Source: Brachycybe producta
Lineage: Eukaryota; Arthropoda; Diplopoda; Playtdesmida; Andrognathidae
Length of the DNA: 64,000 nt
Assembly: GCA_036925085.1 (NCBI GenBank)
Contig: JAUPFP010000004.1
Location: 7,658,338-7,722,337 of the forward strand
Direction of reading: 5' to 3'
The translations under genes were made by a program, and so were the position numbers. The notes beneath the pieces were generated by a model, which worked only from the letters and a program-made list of their open reading frames with translations, searched no databases and had not been told where the DNA came from. Positions 57,823 to 64,000 of the stretch are shown one piece after another (positions within the stretch are counted from its first letter, which is position 1; each line of letters starts with the position of its first letter).

Positions 57823-58089
57823 CTTTTGAGACACTGTGCACGTTAAGTCTACATCAGTCAGTCCTATTCAGACTTTTCAAAAAAAAAAAGAAAAATGTAT
57901 TTAATGCCTCTTTAAAGGCTCTTAAGACTAATACTTAATGCTAACTTTTAGCTGAGATAAACATAGAGATGAAGAAGAAGAAAAAAAAAAAGATTTTATG
58001 CAATTTCTAAATTGCATATATTCTATTTTTCCATATGCTTTTTTGGGGGGATAACTTTTTTTTAATGCTTAAATGCATATATGAGGATT

Positions 58090-58660
58090 TTACAAATTTT
58101 ACAATTACAAATTGTACACTGCTAGCAACCAAATAAGCCTATGGCAGAGGGACATAAAAGTCCACATGCTGCATTAAGCATTGTCAAGCACGTATACATG
58201 CACATATATATAAAAAAATTAATATAGGCTACAATTGTCCATCCCACAAAACAAAATTATCCCCATTCACCACTGCCTCAGGAAGAAAGTTCCATTGTCT
58301 TATAAAACTATTAAAAGAAGACCAATAATATGAATCTGTCCTAGCAAAATCTCCCGAATTTTTTTAGAGTGGTCATCCCTGCCCATGGACTGGCCCACTG
58401 GACTGTGGTTTAGGACAATCACCACGTGTTATTTTTCCAGACAATTTCAAACTTAACTGAGCCATGTAATGTGCCAAACTATGCCATTGTAGCACTTACA
58501 GCATCTCTGTGACACTATCTGTAAATTTGTGCCTGCCATAAACAAACCTAGCTGCCTTACACTGAACCATTTCAACTGAGTGAGTGAGTGTGGCAGAGTG
58601 AGGATTTCATACACTGCAGCAATACTCAAGATGAGGCCGAACCAATGCTTCTTCTAGATA
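58090..58660 (-). mobile_element. LINE 3' end fragment (family 2), longest copy
   Basis: The minus strand reads VEMVQCKAARFVYGRHKFTD, then MLxVLQWHSLAHY and ARTDSYYWSSFNSF...RQWNFLPEAVV, the usual post-RT order of CR1/L2-type LINEs. It ends in an aattgtaa-type tail at about 58090-58115. The frame is broken by stops. Its sequence differs from family 1. Confidence 0.75.
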
Positions 58661-58889
58661 TTTACGTACCTCGCGCCTTCAAAGCCACGAAATGCAAAAC
58701 TAATCTGAATAAAGTATGGTATAGGCAACTAATTACTAATAAAAGCTCTTGAGTGCTATTTTTTTCTTGCTACCATTTTTTCCTTACCCCCCCCCATATC
58801 CTCAATTGGCCATAGAGAAGAGAAGAACATTAGGCAAGAAAAAAAAAATCACACTAATTTTTTTCATATATTTTCATTTCAATTAACAG

Positions 58890-59018
58890 TTTCGACAATT
58901 GATGGAGATTCTCTGAATTTTACTAAAATCACTAGAAAACATATGGGTGCTTATTTGTGCATTGCGTCCAATGGAGTCCCTCCATCTGTTAGTAAACGAA
59001 TCTTCCTACAAGTGAACA
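58890..59018 (+). CDS. Exon: second half of Ig domain 2 (DIP/lachesin-like)
   Basis: The acceptor is aattaacag (58881-58889) and the donor is gtaagt at 59019. Both phases are 1, so the exon could be skipped without a frameshift but would destroy Ig2. The codons give STIDGDSLNFTKITRKHMGA, then YLCIASNGVPPSVSKRIFLQ. GAYLCIASNGVPPSVSKRI is a near-signature of DIP/lachesin Ig2, with the second Ig2 cysteine in YLC. NFT is an N-glycosylation sequon. The exon is too short to appear as a long open frame and was found from its splice sites and Ig motif. The following intron (59019-60611) contains a 20-bp satellite. Confidence 0.93.
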
Positions 59019-59189
59019 GTAAGTTAATGATGGCTATATGTATATATTAGAACATTTAAAAGCCCACAAACATAATTGCATTTGCAGTTGAAATCCACTT
59101 AAAGAACATTATGTGCTCATTGCAACCTAGCATGAAGAGGAGATTAAGTGATTTTATGTGCAAATTTCCTTTTTTTTTTAAATAGTCAT

Positions 59190-59740
59190 TTCTTTTGTAT
59201 ATAAAATTGTGTATGAGTGTCACATTTGTAGGGTTGTGTCAGTGTTTGAGTGTCACATTTGTATGATTGTGTATGACTGTGTCATAGTGCATATGATTGT
59301 GTCACAGTGTATGAGTGTCACATTTGTATAATTGTGTCACATTTATATGATTGTGTCACAGTAAATGAGTCACGTTATATGATTGTGTCACAGTAAATGA
59401 GTGTCACAGTAAATGAGTGTCACAGTAAATGAGTGTCACAGTAAATGAGTGTCACGGTATATGATTGTGTCACAGTGTACGATTGTGTCACACTGTGTAT
59501 GAGTGTGTCACACTGTGTATCCATGTGTCACAATGCATGAGTGTGTCATAGTGCATATGAGTGTCACATTTGCATGATTGTATCACAATGTGTGTCACAT
59601 TATATGATAGTGTGTTTGATTATATCACACTGTGTACGATTGTGTCACCCTGTGTACGTTTGTGTCACCCTGTGTACGTTTGTGTCACCCTGTGTACGAG
59701 TATTTCACCCTGTGTACGAGTATTTCACCCTGTGTACGAG
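59190..59740 (+). repeat. Diverged gtgtcaca(g/t)tgtatga satellite
   Basis: Irregular units of gtgtcacagtgtatgagt, 18-24 bp long, grade into the homogeneous array that follows. Confidence 0.85.
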
Positions 59741-60500
59741 TGTGTCGCACTGTTTACGAGTGTGTCGCACTGTTTACGAGTGTGTCGCACTGTTTACGAG
59801 TGTGTCGCACTGTTTACGAGTGTGTCGCACTGTTTACGAGTGTGTCGCACTGTTTACGAGTGTGTCGCACTGTTTACGAGTGTGTCGCACTGTTTACGAG
59901 TGTGTCGCACTGTTTACGAGTGTGTCGCACTGTTTACGAGTGTGTCGCACTGTTTACGAGTGTGTCGCACTGTTTACGAGTGTGTCGCACTGTTTACGAG
60001 TGTGTCGCACTGTTTACGAGTGTGTCGCACTGTTTACGAGTGTGTCGCACTGTTTACGAGTGTGTCGCACTGTTTACGAGTGTGTCGCACTGTTTACGAG
60101 TGTGTCGCACTGTTTACGAGTGTGTCGCACTGTTTACGAGTGTGTCGCACTGTTTACGAGTGTGTCGCACTGTTTACGAGTGTGTCGCACTGTTTACGAG
60201 TGTGTCGCACTGTTTACGAGTGTGTCGCACTGTTTACGAGTGTGTCGCACTGTTTACGAGTGTGTCGCACTGTTTACGAGTGTGTCGCACTGTTTACGAG
60301 TGTGTCGCACTGTTTACGAGTGTGTCGCACTGTTTACGAGTGTGTCGCACTGTTTACGAGTGTGTCGCACTGTTTACGAGTGTGTCGCACTGTTTACGAG
60401 TGTGTCGCACTGTTTACGAGTGTGTCGCACTGTTTACGAGTGTGTCGCACTGTTTACGAGTGTGTCGCACTGTTTACGAGTGTGTCGCACTGTTAACGAG
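59741..60500 (+). repeat. Homogeneous 20-bp satellite, 37 identical units
   Basis: tgtgtcgcactgtttacgag repeats without a mismatch from 59741 to 60480, followed by one unit with a single change. It lies wholly within the intron before the Ig3 exon. Open frames of 311-332 codons span it because 20-bp units read through all three frames without a stop; they are not genes. Confidence 0.97.
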
Positions 60501-60611
60501 TGTGTCACACTGCGTACGAGTGTGTCACATTGTGTATGAGTGTGTCACAATGTGTCTCTGTGTTTCACACATAATAATATTGTGTCATATCTTTGTTGAA
60601 AAAAAAAACAG

Positions 60612-60899
60612 TTAAACCTAAAGTGAAAGTGTCAACCCAAGTTTTGGGTGCACCAGTTGGCACAGAAGTGACCATGGAATGTCAAATTGAAGCATCGCCA
60701 AAACCAGTTAACTTTTGGACAAGAGAAAACGGCGATTATCTAACATCCGGACCCAAGTTTCATGTCATCGAAGATGTGCAATCTTACGAAATCAATTTTA
60801 TACTCAAAATAAGAGATGTCGAAGAGAAAGATTTCGGAACATACAATTGCTCGGCTAAAAATCTTCTCGGAGAATCAGAAGGATCAATTCAACTAATTG
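60612..60899 (+). CDS. Exon: Ig domain 3 (DIP/lachesin-like)
   Basis: A single exon encodes the whole third Ig domain. The acceptor is aaaaacag (60604-60611), weak in pyrimidines. The donor is gtgagc at 60900; both phases are 1. It has the VGTEVTMEC strand with the first cysteine, EASPKPVNFW with the core tryptophan, an unusually charged middle (TRENGDYLTSGPKFHVIED), and DFGTYNCSAKNLLGESEG with the second cysteine and an NCS sequon. The VGAP..GT.V...C...ASPK..N.W and Y.C.AKN.LGE patterns are those of DIP Ig3. The open frame reads on 24 nt past the donor to a stop at 60923-60925, so an alternative short tail is formally possible. A downstream exon with a GPI or membrane anchor, outside the window, is more likely. 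Confidence 0.92.
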
Positions 60900-61170
60900 G
60901 TGAGCACATTTCCTCTTTGATGTAATAATCTTTTGAGAGAGATGAAAAAAAAGACTGTTGAAAGAAATAAGAAAAATGAGGAGGGAAGGCGGGAGGGAGG
61001 GGCAAGTCAGATCTTCATGGATAGAGAAGAGACACGGGGGAGAAACCACGTAAGGTTAACATATACACACTGTATCGAACATGAAGGCTATAAGATACAA
61101 CATAATGGTCAGAGCCTTCTTTATCGATCTTCGAATGTTTTCTATACTTGTTCAAAATCGTTCATGTTTG
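60900..61170. other. Intron downstream of the Ig3 exon
   Basis: Purine-rich at first. No anchor exon recognised. Confidence 0.5.
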
Positions 61171-61794
61171 TACGGAGCCCTGTAAAGGCCATACAGTGAA
61201 AATAATTTTCATTACAGTTGGCACTTTTTTTAGTGTCAATTGACATTTTTCTGTTAATTGACACTTTTTTTGTCAATTGACACTTTTTTCTGTCAATTGA
61301 CACGTTTTTCTGTCAATTGACACGTTTTTCTGTCAATTGACACGTTTTTCTGTCAATTGACACGTTTTTCTGTCAATTGACACGTTTTTCTGTCAATTGA
61401 CACGTTTTTCTGTCAATTGATACTTAAGTTTCCCTGTCAATTGATACTTTTCCCTGTCAATTGCTACTTTTTCTGTCAATTGACACTTTTTTTCTGACAT
61501 TGACACTTTTTTCTGTCATTGACACTTTTTTTCTGACATTGACACTTTTTTTTCTGTCATTGACACTTTTTTTTCTGTCATTGACACTTTTTATTGTCAA
61601 TTGACACTTTTTTTTCTGACAATTGACACAGTTTTAACCTAACCTAAGCTAACCTAACCTAACCTTTGACAGAAAAAAAGTGTCAATTGACAGATAAAAG
61701 TGTCAATTGACAGAAAAAAGTGTCAATTCAGAAAAAAAGTGTCAACTGTAATTAAAATTATTTTCACTGTATGGCCTTTACAGGGCTCCGTATG
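61171..61794. mobile_element. TA-flanked foldback with (tgtcaattgacac) arms and CCTAAC core
   Basis: The terminal repeats cggagccctgtaaaggccat and atggcctttacagggctccg are flanked by TA on each side (tgTAcgg ... ccgTAtg). The left arm has more than fifteen ctgtcaattgacacgttttt units. The core at 61631-61664 is ttttaacctaacctaagctaacc-like. The right arm (61664-61740) has three or four inverted units. A TA duplication would suggest Tc1/mariner-type mobilisation. Confidence 0.8.
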
Positions 61795-61931
61795 TTTCGG
61801 ACATTTACAGTGCGATAACTTAAGTCAGTTGATTACTGGAGAAATGCGGTTTGCTTAAAACTTTCATTTATATATTTATCTTTAATATTCATTTTGTTTT
61901 TGTTTTTTCGTTAGTTTGCAAACAAATTATC

Positions 61932-62228
61932 TAATACCTAGTACACACCTGATAATTTAAATGTATTTAAATTATAAATGTGTTCTACAGAGCCCTGTGA
62001 AGGGCAAACAAACAATATATCGACTTCAATTTATTCAGTTAATAATCTGAAAATATTGAGTTAATACTAATATAGAAACTATTGACAAAATATTGATTTA
62101 GTATTTCAATTTAAAATATTAATAATAAAGTCAATTTTTATTTGGCTCATGTCCTTAACTGGATTCCGTATAATTCACATAACCACATTTAATTTGAATT
62201 CATTTAACTAATGTGTGTACAAGGTGTA
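61932..62228. mobile_element. MITE with 'CCTAGTACACACCTGATAATTT' ends, copy 3
   Basis: cctagtacacacctgataat ... ctaatgtgtgtacaaggt, inverted relative to 43758 and with the same internal order (gggcaaacaaac, ttattcagttaataatctga, gtcaattttta). Confidence 0.8.
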
Positions 62229-62685
62229 ACATTGTAAGCCTAATGAAATTTTAAATAATTTCTATACCCATTATATATATTAAAAATAAATATGTAAATA
62301 CAAAGTTTTGTTTACATGTGTCTTAATTCTTCTTTTTCTAATTTGCAAACAAATTATCAAATAGAATATTAAATAAAGAACTATATACAGGTAGAAATAA
62401 TACAGTAAAATATAAAAAATTAGGTAACAAATAATGTTTGCTTATTTCTTTACCTTTTATCTTTTAATTTTTATTTCAATAGACTTTTTCTTTTATTGCA
62501 TATTTCAAAAGAATGTACGTCACAATAAAAATTAAAGATCATAGATAATTATTGGGACTCGGCTTTTTATGCAATATCGAGCAAATGTTTCTCAATTTGT
62601 GGCCAAAGTGCCAATTGTGAAGTGACAATCTCGTTTAGATAACAAAAAATCGTTCCTTCTATAGAAATTTTAAAAAAAACCAATG
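62229..62685. other. AT-rich unassigned sequence
   Basis: No feature supported. Confidence 0.45.
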
Positions 62686-63148
62686 GTAAGCACATCGGAA
62701 TTCATATAAATTTAAGGGGGAAAGGTTGGAAAGGGGAGGGGAAGAAAGATAAACGTGGAGGAAAAAAAGGGGGCAACTGAAATTGAAATGAAAGAAGTAA
62801 AAAAAGGAACAAACGACGCGCATGCGCACACCAGAGAAAATGAAAAGTTCATTTTCTTTTTCAAATATAAAAAGGGGAAGGGATAATAGCAGCAAAATTA
62901 AACTAGAATTTATCACAGGCAATTGTGCCCAGCATTAGAATTTCTTTTGCTCCGCCCTTTTATGAACGCCATCAATTTCTAATTGGTGTGTTACTTGGTC
63001 TGATGTCACATGCTCCACCCTTTCCTATTTCTAATTGGTTTGTTACTTGGTCTGACGTCATAAAAGGGCGGAGGAAAATAAATTCTAATGCTGGGCACAA
63101 TTGCTTGTGAATTTGGCTCCCATCATTTATGACGGGTTACCCCACTAG
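62686..63148 (+). mobile_element. Helitron-like element, copy 8 (5' truncated)
   Basis: It starts at gtaagcacatcggaattcat, skips part of the left region, then has the purine tract, gcgcatgcgcac, the full MITE (62915-63108), hairpin cccatcatttatgacggg and CTAG|T. Confidence 0.8.
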
Positions 63149-63375
63149 TATTTATATTAACCCTGGTCTGCCTTTCTTTCTTTCCGTGTATGTGTATTGC
63201 TGTACAAACAAGAATAAAAACCTTTAAGCAAACACATGTGAAGGCAGTGGGGGAGAGGAGAGAAGGAAACATCTTCATTGAATTACCTTCAGTATTTGAA
63301 TAAAATAGTTAAACTAGAATGTCTCGTCATGTATGACGAGTTACCCACGTCATTTACAATGGGTGACCCCACTAG
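63149..63375 (+). mobile_element. Helitron-like element, copy 9 (internally deleted)
   Basis: Directly after CTAG it restarts as tatttatattaaccctggtc ... gctgtacaaacaagaataaa. It ends with ctcgtcatgtatgacgag (hairpin), a second gtcatttacaatgggtgacc, and CTAG|T. Confidence 0.7.
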
Positions 63376-63545
63376 TTTTATATATATTAAGCTTTGTCTG
63401 TCTGTGTATAACGATGTACAAACAAGGACAAAAGCGTTTAAGCACGTCGGAAAATATTTAAATTTCAATGAACCGGTTTTTTTTTTCATGGTCAACTTAA
63501 TGTTGCGGCTCTACCGATCCAAGAACGCAAGCAATAGTAAAATGC
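63376..63545 (+). mobile_element. Helitron-like element, copy 10 (3' truncated)
   Basis: tttatatatattaagctttg ... gatgtacaaacaaggacaaa ... cacgtcggaaaatatttaaa ... ggtcaacttaatgttgcg follows the previous CTAG without a gap and stops after tccaagaacg. Confidence 0.7.
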
Positions 63546-64000
63546 TAATGGAGTGTTTTTGATTGAAAATAAAAAAAACAATTGGTGGTTTGGGACAACA
63601 GATTGAGAAACATTTACTTAATATTGAAAATTTAACTGAAACATTTTTCTCATTTTCAAGTTACTTATTTGTCACACTGTAATAAAACATAGAAATACTT
63701 TTTTTTCTTAAAACACACTGTATATTTCTATATATCAATATACAGTTTCATTTGAACATACAGTAATAAGAAATTGCAAGTCTTACATTTTGCGACTGCA
63801 CAATCAAAGATAGCAGCTGCATTGATCCCATGATGAATGCATCATTGTGATCCAAAGTCATATAAATTTGCTTCCAGTTTAAAGGCGAACCTATACCAGA
63901 CACGTGGAAAATGTCTACTACGTTTTTCGCTTGAAAGAGAGAAAGAAAGAAAGAAAGAGTTAGAGAGGGTGAAAGAGTGAAAGATAGAAAGAAAGAGTGA
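63546..64000. other. AT-rich sequence ending in (GAAA)n/(GA)n
   Basis: It contains a tatatttctatatatcaata hairpin near 63720. From about 63930 the sequence is gaaagaaagaaagag repeats. No exon. Confidence 0.6.

Larger units (their letters stand above)
19408..60899 (+). other. Gene model: DIP/lachesin-like Ig-superfamily gene (partial, five internal exons)
   Basis: Five exons join in frame into about 300 residues that form three consecutive immunoglobulin domains. The intron phases, in order, are 1 (into the first exon), 0, 1, 1, 1 and 1 (out of the last). Phase-1 introns bounding Ig domains are typical of this superfamily. The layout is Ig1 (two exons), Ig2 (two exons), Ig3 (one exon). Known relatives are GPI-anchored or membrane-tethered neuronal adhesion proteins: the Dpr-interacting proteins and lachesin of insects, and the IgLONs of vertebrates. 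No signal-peptide exon and no hydrophobic or GPI-anchor exon is recognisable in the window, so both ends are missing. The intron between Ig1 and Ig2 is about 34.4 kb (21665-56107) and is packed with transposons. No host gene is recognisable on the opposite strand. Family assignment is strong; which paralogue this is cannot be decided. Confidence 0.88.

Noticed and set aside
59541..60615. Overlapping open frames of 311-332 codons, Cys/Val/Arg-rich with 20-residue period
   Set aside because: They are read-through of a 20-bp satellite in all three frames. The region is an intron between two Ig exons.
60900..60925. Gene ending shortly after Ig3 at the in-frame stop
   Set aside because: A good donor (gtgagc) follows the Ig3 G strand, and family members need an anchor exon. 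A short secreted isoform cannot be excluded.
1..64000. tRNA genes or tRNA-derived SINEs
   Set aside because: I looked for A/B-box-like sequences and cloverleaf stems and found none that I could defend by eye.

Overview
The window is AT-rich, repeat-dense animal nuclear DNA. It has no bacterial-type operons, rRNA, tRNA or CRISPR locus that I can support. The only host gene I can build is on the + strand: a DIP/lachesin-type neuronal immunoglobulin-superfamily cell-surface protein. Its exons sit at 19408-19514, 21457-21664, 56108-56278, 58890-59018 and 60612-60899. They have consensus splice sites and matching phases and give three consecutive Ig domains. The signal-peptide exon would lie upstream and the C-terminal membrane-anchor exon downstream, so the window is the middle of a very large gene. 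The family and its sequence signatures suggest a protostome. Degenerate TTAGG-type tracts hint weakly at an arthropod. The species cannot be named from the sequence.

Everything else is intronic or flanking sequence made largely of transposon debris. 0-19.4 kb holds a CR1-like LINE fragment, a TTAA-flanked foldback interrupted by a solo LTR, a ~0.6 kb tandem duplication, several foldback MITEs, a 20-bp satellite, two Helitron-like elements and a (gggcaaatg)n foldback. 21.7-56.1 kb is one intron of about 34 kb. It contains a hAT element with two nested insertions, paired inverted TTAA elements, an RNase H-bearing LINE relic, further Helitrons, two more (gggcaaatg)n foldbacks, a second solo LTR and a Z-DNA-prone minisatellite. 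56.3-60.6 kb holds smaller introns, including 37 identical copies of a 20-bp unit about 120 bp before the third Ig exon. After 60.9 kb there is a TA-flanked foldback and a head-to-tail Helitron cluster.

Three patterns stand out. (1) Five foldback loci have arms built from unrelated short repeats but share a TTAGG/CCTAA-like centre. (2) A MITE family with 8-9 bp target duplications carries a symmetrical GC-box / TATA-like / CCAAT / CRE module. It exists both free-standing and embedded inside the Helitron family. (3) Termini related to one foldback also occur next to a completely different tandem array, which suggests modular exchange of arms.
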